A DNA stretch of 64,000 bases from Bacillus sp. NTK071 (GTDB lineage Bacteria > Bacillota > Bacilli > Bacillales > Guptibacillaceae). The notes under the pieces were generated by a model. The model saw only the letters and a program-made list of their open reading frames with translations. It had not been told where the DNA came from and ran no database searches. The translations under genes were made by a program, and so were the position numbers. The first letter of the stretch is position 1. Every line of letters begins with the position of its first letter. Of this stretch, positions 8,431-16,806 are shown piece after piece. The stretch is taken from contig NZ_JAFKOI010000006.1 in the NCBI RefSeq assembly GCF_017303315.1, positions 124,001-188,000 of the forward strand. Reading direction: 5' to 3'.

Positions 8431-10014
8431 TTAAATATTAGGACCTGCTTGCTTAATTTCTTCTGATACATTAGTGAACTTATTGAAGTTCTTAACGAAT
8501 TGAGTAGCTAGCTCTTTCGCTTTTACGTCGTAACTTTCTTGGTCTTCCCATGTTTGTTTTGGTTGTAAAACCTGAGCTGGAACACCAGGACAATGCGATG
8601 GAATATGCAAACCGAAAATTGGATCTGTTTCAGTTTCAATGCGGTCAAGCTCACCGTTTAGAGCAGCTTGAATCATCGCTCTGGTGTAAGATAACTTCAT
8701 ACGTTCACCAACACCATAGCCTCCACCAGACCAACCCGTATTAACGAGAAATACCTGTACATCGTGCTCCATAATTTTCTCACCAAGCATCTCAGCATAG
8801 CGATGGGCAGGTAAAGGAAGGAACGGAGCTCCAAAACAAGTAGAGAAGGTTGCTTCAGGTGAGGTTACGCCTCTTTCAGTTCCTGCTAGTTTACTTGTGT
8901 AGCCTGAAAGAAAATGGAACATCGCCTGTTCTTTTGTCAGCTTACTGATTGGAGGAAGTACACCAAACGCATCAGCTGTTAAGAAAATGATCGTATTCGG
9001 ATGACCAGCAACACTAGGAATAGCTATATTAGGAATTGCATCAATTGGGTAGGCAGCTCGTGTGTTTTCAGTTAAACTCGTATTATCATAGTCTGGTTCA
9101 CGTGTCCCATCGTCCATCATGACGTTCTCAAGGACGGTTCCGAATCGAATTGCATCCCATATTTGTGGTTCTTTTTCTTTTGAAAGGTTAATGCATTTGG
9201 CGTAACAACCGCCTTCAATGTTAAATACACCATTCATTGACCAACCATGCTCATCGTCGCCAATGAGTGAGCGATGGGCATCAGCTGAAAGCGTTGTCTT
9301 TCCAGTGCCAGATAAACCGAAGAATAAAGCAACATCGCCCTCTTTTCCAACGTTGGCAGAACAGTGCATGGAAAGAATGTTTCGTTCTGGAAGAAGGTAA
9401 TTCATGACGGTGAAAATGGACTTCTTAATTTCACCAGCGTATTCTGTTCCTCCAATTAAAACGGTACGTTTCTCAAAAGAAATAATGATAAACGTCTCAG
9501 ATTTAGTACCGTCTACTTCTGGGTCCGCTTGGAAGCCGGGCGCTGAAATGACAGTGAATTCAGCTTCATGTCCTTTAAGCTCTGATTCATTTGGACGAAT
9601 GAACAGCTGATGAGCGAACAAATTATGCCATGCATATTCATTAATTACTTGGATAGGAAGTCTCGATGACTGATCAGCTCCAGCGAAGCCTTTAAATACA
9701 TAAAGGTCTTTTTTCTCACCGAGATAATTCAATACTTTTGTGTAAAGGTTTTCAAAACTTTTCTCAGAAATTGACTGGTTGGTTTTCCAGTTGATTTTGT
9801 CTTTAACGGAATCTTCATTAACAATGAACTTGTCCCCGGGAGAACGTCCAGTGTATTTGCCTGTTTCAACACGAAGTGCACCTGTCGAAGACAAAGTTCC
9901 TTCGTTTTTAAAAAGAGAATGCTCTGTAAGTTCAGAGACTGATAAGTTCACATGTGGATTGTTCTTATTTAAAGTCGCATCCAATAACGGTGAGGAGAAG
10001 GAAGCTGTTTTCAT
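8431..10014 (-). CDS. pckA: Phosphoenolpyruvate carboxykinase (ATP)
   Basis: Converts oxaloacetate and ATP to phosphoenolpyruvate, CO2 and ADP, the first committed gluconeogenic step. The P-loop (kinase-1a) GLSGTGKTT lies at residues 233-241 and kinase-2 IGDDEHGW at 251-258; RSPGDKF and the Mn/substrate region FLTADAFGV are also present. At 527 residues it is full length. The leader has AAAGGATG before ATG. The promoter carries a perfect CcpN-type operator (see 10072), implying repression on glycolytic carbon sources. Confidence 0.97.
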   Translation of the reverse strand: MKTASFSSPLLDATLNKNNPHVNLSVSELTEHSLFKNEGTLSSTGALRVETGKYTGRSPGDKFIVNEDSVKDKINWKTNQSISEKSFENLYTKVLNYLGEKKDLYVFKGFAGADQSSRLPIQVINEYAWHNLFAHQLFIRPNESELKGHEAEFTVISAPGFQADPEVDGTKSETFIIISFEKRTVLIGGTEYAGEIKKSIFTVMNYLLPERNILSMHCSANVGKEGDVALFFGLSGTGKTTLSADAHRSLIGDDEHGWSMNGVFNIEGGCYAKCINLSKEKEPQIWDAIRFGTVLENVMMDDGTREPDYDNTSLTENTRAAYPIDAIPNIAIPSVAGHPNTIIFLTADAFGVLPPISKLTKEQAMFHFLSGYTSKLAGTERGVTSPEATFSTCFGAPFLPLPAHRYAEMLGEKIMEHDVQVFLVNTGWSGGGYGVGERMKLSYTRAMIQAALNGELDRIETETDPIFGLHIPSHCPGVPAQVLQPKQTWEDQESYDVKAKELATQFVKNFNKFTNVSEEIKQAGPNI

Positions 10015-10071
10015 ACGTTAGACCCATCCTTTTTTAAAGATTTCGTTTGCTGTCTTGTTAATCTCAAAAGT

Positions 10072-10082
10072 AGTATAACACA
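10072..10082 (-). promoter_or_regulatory. CcpN-type operator over the pckA -10 box
   Basis: The minus strand reads TGTGTTATACT, matching every position of the CcpN consensus TRTGHYATAYW that I recall for the B. subtilis gapB and pckA promoters. It includes an extended -10 (TGTTATACT) about 58 bp upstream of the pckA start, with only a weak -35 (ATAGAA) upstream. CcpN itself is not in this window. Confidence 0.7.
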
Positions 10083-10304
10083 TTTATTTAATTATTCTAT
10101 ACTAATCTACGGATTTTTTGCATAAAAAGTGAAAAAAAGGCGAATAACCATTTAGTTGGGCTCACCATAACCTATTATTAATAGGAAGAGAGTCATATTG
10201 GATTGTTTTTTAGGAGAACTAGAATTTTGGGAAAGTGTTAGCGGTTGTTATTGTTAGTAGATGCTGGTCTAGGGGTTTTTGACTGTAAATCGGCTACTGG
10301 TTCT

Positions 10305-10549
10305 CGTTAAATTCAGCTACAGCAGCCAGACCCTCGGTCACCTCACCTTTCAATCTGAACACAAAGAACGTGTTCATTTTGAAAGGCTCCAGTGCCTGCC
10401 GGGTCTAACCGCCCACTTCCGCTTTTCGTTAGATCCAGCTGCGACTCGCAGAAACTGCGATATTTCACTCTTTCACCGGAACACAAAAAGCGTGTTCCAG
10501 TTCAAGAGTTCCAATATCTCCGTTTCTGAACGCTCGTCTCCGCTTTTCG
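10305..10549 (-). repeat. Repeat family R1, inverted copy (units B+A)
   Basis: On the minus strand this is a two-unit element, B then A, matching the array at 15401-15860 in the same unit order. Each unit contains a hairpin around GAACACG...TGTGTTC with a CTTTGT-type loop and starts with CGAAAAGCG. It ends three bases before the metK -35 box. It also explains several short open frames here that are not genes. Confidence 0.85.
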
Positions 10550-10552
10550 TTA

Positions 10553-10581
10553 TTGACACACTCTTTTAACTGCGTTATTAT
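10553..10581 (+). promoter_or_regulatory. Sigma-A promoter of metK
   Basis: Perfect -35 TTGACA (10553-10558), 17-bp spacer, -10 TATTAT (10576-10581). The transcript begins just before the SAM riboswitch. Confidence 0.88.
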
Positions 10582-10597
10582 ATGTCGAGAATGGATA

Positions 10598-10765
10598 CTC
10601 TTATCCCGAGCAAGCGGAGGGACAGGCCCGATGAAGCTCAGCAACCAACTCCTATAAATGAGGATTAAGGTGCTAACCTGCAAGACGATAGTCTTGGAAG
10701 ATAAGAGGCGAAAGGCATGAGATATCAGCTCCTTTTCCCTCTACATAGAAGGAAAGGGCTTTTTT
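10598..10765 (+). ncRNA. SAM-I (S-box) riboswitch with terminator, metK leader
   Basis: The aptamer spans 10598-10707. The P1 helix is CTCTTATC (10598-10605) with GATAAGAG (10700-10707), enclosing the S-box core: GAGGGACAGGCCC, GATGAAGCTCAGCAACC and AGGTGCTAACCTGC. The expression platform is a hairpin at 10727-10760 followed by a T-run to 10765. Binding of S-adenosylmethionine should favour the terminator and shut off metK, the gene that makes SAM. Confidence 0.96.
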
Positions 10766-10915
10766 AATGTCGTTATGATTTATGACGCTATGAAAAAGGT
10801 TAAACGATAAGAAATTGAATTCGTTCTCTCGTTTCGGCTAAGAATAATAGGGAAATGAGTACCGTATCCATTACAACATTATAGATAGGATCCAATTCCT
10901 TAAGGAGGTACTTGA

Positions 10916-12112
10916 GTGAGTAATCGTCGTTTGTTTACTTCTGAGTCAGTAACAGAGGGGCATCCTGATAAAATTTCAGATCAGATTTCCGATGCCATTC
11001 TGGATGATATTCTTGCGCATGATCCAAATGCGCGCGTAGCCTGTGAAACAACAGTGACAACAGGTCTTGTGTTAGTTTCCGGTGAAATTACAACATCGCA
11101 CTATGTGGATATTCCGAAAGTCGTTCGTGAAACGATTCAATCCATTGGGTATACACGTGCAAAATACGGATTTGATGCTGAAACATGTGCTGTTCTTTCT
11201 TCAATTGATGAGCAGTCTGCGGATATCGCAGCTGGAGTGAACGTTGCTCTAGAAGCGCGTGAAGGTACGATGTCTGATGATGAGATTGATGCGATTGGTG
11301 CAGGAGATCAGGGGTTAATGTTTGGTTATGCATGTAATGAAACGACTGAACTAATGCCACTTCCTATTTCGCTTGCTCATAAATTAGCTCGTCGCTTGAG
11401 CGAAGTAAGAAAAGAAGATATTCTTCCTTATCTTCGTCCAGACGGTAAAACACAAGTAACAGTGGAATACGATGAAGCTGGAAAGCCAGTTCGCGTTGAT
11501 ACGATTGTTGTGTCTACACAGCATCACCCTGAAGTTTCACTTGAACAGATTCAACGCAACATTAAGGAACACGTTGTGAAGCCAGTTGTTCCAGCTGAAT
11601 TGATTGATGAAGACACTAAATATTTCATCAACCCTACAGGACGTTTTGTTATTGGAGGACCTCAGGGTGACGCTGGTTTGACAGGAAGAAAAATTATTGT
11701 TGATACTTACGGCGGTTATGCTCGTCACGGTGGTGGAGCATTTTCTGGTAAGGATGCTACTAAGGTAGACCGTTCTGCAGCGTATGCAGCTCGTTACGTT
11801 GCGAAAAACCTTGTAGCAGCTGGTCTTGCAGACCGCTGTGAAGTGCAACTTGCTTATGCAATTGGTGTAGCACAGCCTGTATCTATTGCAATTGATACGT
11901 TTGGAACAGGGCAAGTATCAGAAGAGAAACTCGTTGAGCTTGTGAGAGAAAACTTTGACCTCCGCCCAGCTGGAATCATTAAAATGCTTGATCTTCGTCG
12001 TCCAATATATAAGCAAACTGCTGCTTATGGTCATTTTGGACGTACTGATATTGAGCTTCCATGGGAACAAACGGATCGTGCTGAATCTCTTAAGCAGGGT
12101 GCAGGCATTTAA
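10916..12112 (+). CDS. metK: S-adenosylmethionine synthetase
   Basis: Makes S-adenosylmethionine from methionine and ATP in the cytoplasm. Signature motifs are the N-terminal [17 protein letters not shown] and the glycine-rich GGGAFSGKD. It is full length at 398 residues. The start is GTG at 10916, supported by AAGGAGGTACTTGA immediately upstream. It is single-gene transcribed, from the promoter at 10553 through the S-box leader, and ends at its own terminator. Confidence 0.98.
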   Translation: MSNRRLFTSESVTEGHPDKISDQISDAILDDILAHDPNARVACETTVTTGLVLVSGEITTSHYVDIPKVVRETIQSIGYTRAKYGFDAETCAVLSSIDEQSADIAAGVNVALEAREGTMSDDEIDAIGAGDQGLMFGYACNETTELMPLPISLAHKLARRLSEVRKEDILPYLRPDGKTQVTVEYDEAGKPVRVDTIVVSTQHHPEVSLEQIQRNIKEHVVKPVVPAELIDEDTKYFINPTGRFVIGGPQGDAGLTGRKIIVDTYGGYARHGGGAFSGKDATKVDRSAAYAARYVAKNLVAAGLADRCEVQLAYAIGVAQPVSIAIDTFGTGQVSEEKLVELVRENFDLRPAGIIKMLDLRRPIYKQTAAYGHFGRTDIELPWEQTDRAESLKQGAGI

Positions 12113-12120
12113 TTTACATG

Positions 12121-12151
12121 AAAGAGGAGCCTTTATGGCTTCTCTTTTTTT
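12121..12151 (+). terminator. Terminator of metK
   Basis: Stem AAGAGGAGCC/GGCTTCTCTT with one G-T pair (12122-12131, 12137-12146), TTTAT loop and T-tract. Confidence 0.88.
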
Positions 12152-12259
12152 GTTTTACGTAGAAATTAATGAAAGGTAAGTGAAGATTCAGGGGAAATGA
12201 TTGGAGGTAAGGTTTAAGATTTGGGCATCTAAGAAGGGTGGTAGAACGGCCGAATAAAT

Positions 12260-13591
12260 TTACTGAACCGATTGAACAGAGATAGAACCTAGTCCCTTAT
12301 AGATATTAGGTCGCCCAATTGAACAATAGATCAAGTCGTAGGTGTTAGCGATTTTTCTCATCTCATCGAGTGTAAATAAATTATGTCCATCTACGAGTAA
12401 AGGCAGTTTAAGACCTTTTACAACCCTCCCCCAGTTTATGTGCTTAAGGGATAGAATCTCTGTCATGAGAAGAAGAGCGTCGCAATTCTTAACAGTTTCA
12501 TACATAAGAGAAGAAGCGCTCTCTTTGTTATAAATATCATCCTTATTAGGATCAAACGTTTTGACGACTGCTCCTTCTTCTTCAAGTCGATTAATTACGA
12601 TCTCTGAAGGTGGAAGAGCAGGAACGGCTGCAAGTGTGGATGATGCAAATATAGCAATAGTAGTTCCTTGAAGAGTTCCAAGGAAATCCTTCAATTTCTG
12701 GGTTAATAGCTCTGGATGGTATTGATCGATTCCTTCGAGAGCATTAAACATTCTATTAGCCGATGATGATTCTTTAATCATTGAACGGAAGGAGGCAGCT
12801 TCAACGGAGTTCTCGAATCCAAGAAAGCAGGATCCAGGGTGCAAGGAGTGGTCATCGCTTCTTGGTTCTGAAGGTAATGCTGATTGAATCGCTTCCACAT
12901 CAGCTCCATAGCTTTCTGCAACACCAGCAATCATTGTTAAGCATGATACTTTCATAGATTGATAAGTATGATAAGCATAACGCATTAATTCTGCGCTCGA
13001 ATGATCCATATAATGAAGTGAATTAGTAAGTGGGGCATAGAACGTTTCCATTAGTCTGCATGCTCGAAGAGAAGAGGTACCAAGAATCACTCTTGAGGGG
13101 AACATGAAGTCTTTGACTGCGGATCCTTTTCTTATGAAATCAGGGTTACTTACTACATCGTAAGAACGATCAGTTAACCCTTGTTCAAGTAGAATAGCCT
13201 CTATTTTAGAAGCGGTTCCCGGTGGAACAGTGCTTTTAATAATAAAGGTTTTGTGCTTATGGACTGTAATGGCGATCTGTCTAATAAAGCGGTAGAATGC
13301 TGATAAATCAGGTTTTCTATTTTCATCTACTGGAATTGCTTCAGTGAAAAGTAGATAATCTGCTTCAGATGCAGCAGTAAGTCTGTTAACAGAATAACTT
13401 AGTTTGCCAACAGATTTAGCTTCTGTGATGAGTTCAGATAGCCCTTCCTCATGGATTGGTAGTTCTCCGGAGTTAAGCGCTGTGATCTGATCTCGATTTG
13501 CATCTGTACATACTACATCATACCCATGAGATGCAAAGACAGCAGATGCTGTTAAACCAATTTCATTTGCTCCAAATACTGCAAGCTTCAT
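12260..13591 (-). CDS. UDP-glucose/GDP-mannose dehydrogenase-family protein with altered active site
   Basis: Has the UDP-sugar dehydrogenase fold over about 443 residues: N-terminal NAD domain, central helix and C-terminal UDP-binding domain. Family residues are changed, however. The Rossmann turn is GANEIG (7-12) instead of GxGxxG, the NPxFxxEG motif reads NPDFIRKG, the catalytic Lys and Asn of the AELxK...N motif are Arg204 and His208, and the GGSCFPKD motif is GSCFLGFE, keeping only Cys255. It is the last gene of an operon with a glycosyltransferase and a PAP2 phosphatase (22 bp gap). The ATG at 13591 has AGAGGAGG upstream. B. subtilis YtcA is a possible relative. Confidence 0.82.
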   Translation of the reverse strand: MKLAVFGANEIGLTASAVFASHGYDVVCTDANRDQITALNSGELPIHEEGLSELITEAKSVGKLSYSVNRLTAASEADYLLFTEAIPVDENRKPDLSAFYRFIRQIAITVHKHKTFIIKSTVPPGTASKIEAILLEQGLTDRSYDVVSNPDFIRKGSAVKDFMFPSRVILGTSSLRACRLMETFYAPLTNSLHYMDHSSAELMRYAYHTYQSMKVSCLTMIAGVAESYGADVEAIQSALPSEPRSDDHSLHPGSCFLGFENSVEAASFRSMIKESSSANRMFNALEGIDQYHPELLTQKLKDFLGTLQGTTIAIFASSTLAAVPALPPSEIVINRLEEEGAVVKTFDPNKDDIYNKESASSLMYETVKNCDALLLMTEILSLKHINWGRVVKGLKLPLLVDGHNLFTLDEMRKIANTYDLIYCSIGRPNIYKGLGSISVQSVQ

Positions 13592-13613
13592 CACTTTTCC
13601 TCCTCTGCTTTCG

Positions 13614-14759
13614 TTACGCATATCGAGCGATTTTGGTATGACCAATTGTCGTTTCGTAGTCCTCTAATAACCTTCCAAATATAGCATCCCAAGATTGTGT
13701 AAGAGCGTAACGCCGACCTTCGTACCCCATCATTTTTCTTTCTGTTTGATCTAATAATAGTCTACTAATGGCTTGGATATATTCTTCTGCATTATAAGGT
13801 GAGCAAAAAAGACCATTACGTTCATCTGATATAACGTCTGTTAAGCCTCCAGCTTTTGCTGCGATGACAGGAGTCCCTGATGCGAGTGATTCTAGTGCAA
13901 CATTGCCAAACGTTTCAGTAGCGGATGGGAAGATAAACAGATCAGCTGTAGCGTATAGCTCTGATAGCTCATGTCCCTGCTTATAGCCTGTGAACGTTAC
14001 ATTAAAAGGTAGGTTGTGTTGAAAGTGAGGCATTGCTGGTCCGTCCCCTACAACAAGCCATCTTATCTCTCGCTTCATGTTTTCTGGAAGTTTCCACATG
14101 ATGTTTTGAAGTGTATCAAGATTCTTTTCGGGTGCAAGCCTGCTGACAAATAGAAGAATGTATTTTTCCTTAATCTGATATCGTTCTCGAATCGATGCGT
14201 TTTTTCTTCGTGGAGAATAAAGGTCACAGTCAACACCACGTCGCCACAGGTTTAAATTCTCAAAGCCCTGGCTACTTAAACGGTTACGTGTTTCATTGGA
14301 TGGAACAAAAATTGAAGAAAAAGGTTGATGAAACCACATCAAGTATTTCCAAACGAATGGAGACAACCAGTCAAGGTGATAATGTTCTAAGTAATCGTCA
14401 AAATTCGTGTGATAGGAAGCGACCATTGGAATATTGAGCTTCTTCCCATAATGAAGTCCACTGAGTCCTATGTTAAATGGAGTAGCGATATGAAGCAGGT
14501 CTGGATCAAACCCCCGTAACTTTTTCCGTATCATGTTGAGCTTTGGTAGAGCGATTCGACATTCAGGATATAAAAAGAATTTCATACTTGCAAAGCGATG
14601 AATGTTACTTGAGAAGAGATCTTCTCTTGTCTCGCAGTCGGGCGCGAACAACATATAATCAACTTGTTGTTTATCCATATAGGAAGTTAATCTACCGAGT
14701 GTACGAGATACACCATTCACCTGAGGAAAATACGTGTCAGTAAAAAGCGCAAGCTTCAT
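13614..14759 (-). CDS. Glycosyltransferase family 4 (group 1)
   Basis: A retaining GT-B glycosyltransferase, probably transferring a sugar from a nucleotide donor to a lipid or envelope acceptor. Visible features are the N-terminal donor-fold start KLALFTDTYFPQVNGV, the acceptor-side SYHTNFD, FVSRLAPEKN and the EX7E motif in ETFGNVALE. It resembles the MgtA/alpha-mannosyltransferase subgroup. At 381 residues it is normal length. GGGAGGTACTCTT precedes the ATG at 14757-14759. It is the middle gene of the PAP2-GT-dehydrogenase operon, so glycolipid or cell-wall polymer synthesis is likely; donor and acceptor are unknown. Confidence 0.88.
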   Translation of the reverse strand: MKLALFTDTYFPQVNGVSRTLGRLTSYMDKQQVDYMLFAPDCETREDLFSSNIHRFASMKFFLYPECRIALPKLNMIRKKLRGFDPDLLHIATPFNIGLSGLHYGKKLNIPMVASYHTNFDDYLEHYHLDWLSPFVWKYLMWFHQPFSSIFVPSNETRNRLSSQGFENLNLWRRGVDCDLYSPRRKNASIRERYQIKEKYILLFVSRLAPEKNLDTLQNIMWKLPENMKREIRWLVVGDGPAMPHFQHNLPFNVTFTGYKQGHELSELYATADLFIFPSATETFGNVALESLASGTPVIAAKAGGLTDVISDERNGLFCSPYNAEEYIQAISRLLLDQTERKMMGYEGRRYALTQSWDAIFGRLLEDYETTIGHTKIARYA

Positions 14760-14783
14760 AAGAGTACCTCCCAATTCGTTTTT

Positions 14784-15311
14784 TTAACCCAATAAGATAG
14801 ATACCAAAATGCCACTCCCGCCACCAAGTAAAGCCCCAACTAAGACATCGGAAGGATAATGATGACCTAGATAAATTCGTGACAGCCCAACGAGAGTTGC
14901 AAGAGTAATTAATGGAATGAAAAGGGGAGGTACATGTAAAATGAACGGTGTTAGTACAGAGAATATAGCTGTCGTATGACCCGACGGAAAAGAATGATCT
15001 TTAAGTGGAAGGACGAGCATTTTCGTTTCTGGTATAGAAAGATAAGGACGGTGTCTTGGGTAATGTTTCTTGATTAAATGAACAGGCATGTGACTAATCA
15101 CAAGTGCAATCGCGCTCTGAATTGCCCATAATCTCGATGGAGAAGGTAAGAATAAACATAACAAAAGCGTACTAATCACCGTCGCCCTAGCTCCACCAAC
15201 ATGCGTCATCCAACCCAAAAAAGAAGTGAGAAAACGAGAGTGACACCTTAAATTCACAAACCGAAACACCGTACACTCCTGCTCATAAAGCCACCCAACT
15301 ACTTTGCCCAA
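14784..15311 (-). CDS. PAP2-family membrane phosphatase
   Basis: Integral membrane acid-phosphatase-fold enzyme of 175 residues with about five membrane segments. The PAP2 signature is complete: KxxxxxxRP region (KKHYPRHRP), PSGH (FPSGHTTAIF) and SRxxxxxHYPxD (SRIYLGHHYPSD). Family members dephosphorylate lipid phosphates such as undecaprenyl diphosphate or phosphatidylglycerophosphate. The start is TTG at 15309-15311 with AAGGGGGA upstream. It is the first gene of the envelope-sugar operon, which suggests recycling of a lipid-phosphate carrier. Confidence 0.88.
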   Translation of the reverse strand: MGKVVGWLYEQECTVFRFVNLRCHSRFLTSFLGWMTHVGGARATVISTLLLCLFLPSPSRLWAIQSAIALVISHMPVHLIKKHYPRHRPYLSIPETKMLVLPLKDHSFPSGHTTAIFSVLTPFILHVPPLFIPLITLATLVGLSRIYLGHHYPSDVLVGALLGGGSGILVSILLG

Positions 15312-15400
15312 AAAGAATCCCCCTTCAAGGTATATGTTACTTCTATCTTAAAGAGGAAATATAATGATAGTATTAAAGAAAATTAAAATGATTGTTAAGA

Positions 15401-15860
15401 CGAAAAGCGTAGACGAGCGTTCAGAAACGAAGAAATTGGAACTCTTGAATTGGAACACGCTCTTTGTGTTCCAGTGAAAGAGTGAAATATCGCAGTTTCT
15501 GCGAGTCGCAGCTAGACACGAAAAGCGGAAGCGGCCGTTTAGACCCGTCAGGCACTGGAGGCTTTCAAAATGAACACGTACTTTGTGTTCAGATTGAAAG
15601 GTGAAGTGACCGAGGGTCTGGCCACTGCAGCTAGACACTAAAAGCGGAAGCGGCCGTTTAGACCCGTCAGACACTGGAGGCTTTCAAAATGAACACGTAC
15701 TTTGTGTTCAGATTGAAAGGTGAAGTGACCGAGGGTCTGGCCACTGCAGCTAGACACGAAAAGCGATCGAGACCATGGCCACTGCAGCTAGATCTCACGA
15801 AAAGCGTAGACGAGCGTTCAGAAATGAAGATATCGGAACTCTTGAATTGGAACACCTTAT
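15401..15860 (+). repeat. Repeat family R1 array (B-A-A-truncated A-partial B)
   Basis: Two 119-bp direct repeats (15510-15628 and 15629-15747), nearly identical, are unit A. They follow a related unit B (15401-15509) and are followed by a truncated third A and a partial B. Every full unit contains the inverted repeat GAACAC...GTGTTC. The same B-A pair occurs inverted at 10305-10549. Open frames across this array are repeat artefacts. No transposase is nearby. Confidence 0.9.
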
Positions 15861-15878
15861 CAGAATCAATCATCCAAC

Positions 15879-15910
15879 AAAAAAAGACCAGGATAACTCT
15901 CCTGATCTTT
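15879..15910 (-). terminator. Terminator of the small membrane protein gene
   Basis: Minus-strand stem AAAGATCAGGA/TCCTGGTCTTT (15900-15910, 15883-15893; one G-T pair), then a T-run. Confidence 0.85.
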
Positions 15911-15913
15911 TCA

Positions 15914-16132
15914 TCAAAGTAATGTGAAATAAATAACGTATCCAATCGCAAGGGCTGTAGCGATGATATACACAAGGAAAATTGGATTGCTAAAAAAGGA
16001 TGATTTAACTCGGGCGTTGCCCTGGTTATCATATTCACCTTTTTGGTTATTTCCAAGTCGATAGGTCATAAAAGCCCCTATTAATAACGTGATAACGACC
16101 AGCACGATCAAGACGAGGGTCAGTTTGTACAT
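15914..16132 (-). CDS. Small two-span membrane protein, 72 aa
   Basis: I do not recognise this protein. It has two predicted membrane helices (about residues 4-24 and 51-70), separated by a polar loop (RLGNNQKGEYDNQGN). The ATG at 16130-16132 is preceded by AGAGGTGCCTTCT, so the in-frame GTG at 16139-16141 is part of the ribosome site rather than the start. It is monocistronic between ytoA and the R1 repeat array, with its own terminator. Function unknown. Confidence 0.75.
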   Translation of the reverse strand: MYKLTLVLIVLVVITLLIGAFMTYRLGNNQKGEYDNQGNARVKSSFFSNPIFLVYIIATALAIGYVIYFTLL

Positions 16133-16200
16133 AGAAGGCACCTCTATCCATTAGGATTGTATTGGTAACCTTCCTCAAACCATCAGGAAATATGCACGAC

Positions 16201-16716
16201 TTATAGTGGTTTCTGATCTTTGTAGTAAGCTGCTTTTTCTACATATTCATTTCGGATCCGCTCCATATCGAGAAGATCTTCTTTCGTTAATTCTCTTACA
16301 ACTTTTGCAGGTCTTCCGAATGCGAGCGAATTTGGAGGGATTTTCTTTCCGGGCGAAACAAGACTACCCGCGCCAATAAAAGCACCTTCACCAATTTCTG
16401 CACCATCAAGAACGATGGATCCCATTCCAATAAGAGCATTTTTTCGAATAATGCTGCTGTGAAGAATTACCTGATGCCCAACGGTGACGCCGTCTTCAAG
16501 TATAAGCTTCTTATTGGGACTCTGATGTAGAACGCAATTGTCTTGAATATTTACTCTTGAACCAATCTCTGTAGGGGCTACATCACCGCGAATTGTGGTG
16601 TTAAACCAGATGCTACTTTGCTCACCAATTGTCACATCCCCTGTTATGGTAGTATAATCCGCAATATAGACTGATTGATGTATCGAAGGTTTTTTATCTC
16701 GATAGGAGTAGAGCAT
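16201..16716 (-). CDS. ytoA: Gamma-carbonic-anhydrase-like hexapeptide protein YtoA
   Basis: A left-handed beta-helix protein of 171 residues built from hexapeptide repeats (for example ITGDVTIGEQSS, AEIGEGAFIGAG), expected to be a trimer. Metal-ligand candidates are in CVLHQSP and GHQVILH, as in the YrdA/gamma-CA group. Enzymatic activity of such bacterial proteins is mostly unproven. Length matches B. subtilis YtoA as I recall. It is divergent from ytpA. Confidence 0.9.
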   Translation of the reverse strand: MLYSYRDKKPSIHQSVYIADYTTITGDVTIGEQSSIWFNTTIRGDVAPTEIGSRVNIQDNCVLHQSPNKKLILEDGVTVGHQVILHSSIIRKNALIGMGSIVLDGAEIGEGAFIGAGSLVSPGKKIPPNSLAFGRPAKVVRELTKEDLLDMERIRNEYVEKAAYYKDQKPL

Positions 16717-16806
16717 TTCAATCCCAACTTTCCTTTATAATATATGAAATCCTTTTCAGAAGTAGTGTATCAAAAAGATTGAACCTACATAAGGGGGCTT
16801 ATAATA

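Noticed and set aside
10279-10569. 96-codon frame upstream of metK
   Set aside because: It is the translation of the inverted R1 copy and runs to the metK promoter; no ribosome site.
10465-10683. 72-codon minus-strand frame over the metK leader
   Set aside because: It spans the R1 repeat, the promoter and the SAM-I aptamer, all of which have better explanations.
15510-15747. CRISPR array
   Set aside because: The direct repeats are 119 bp and contiguous, without unique spacers; no cas genes nearby.
15348-16056. Several open frames of 75-130 codons across the R1 array
   Set aside because: They follow the repeat units on both strands, repeat the same translated segments, and have no ribosome sites; they are repeat artefacts.
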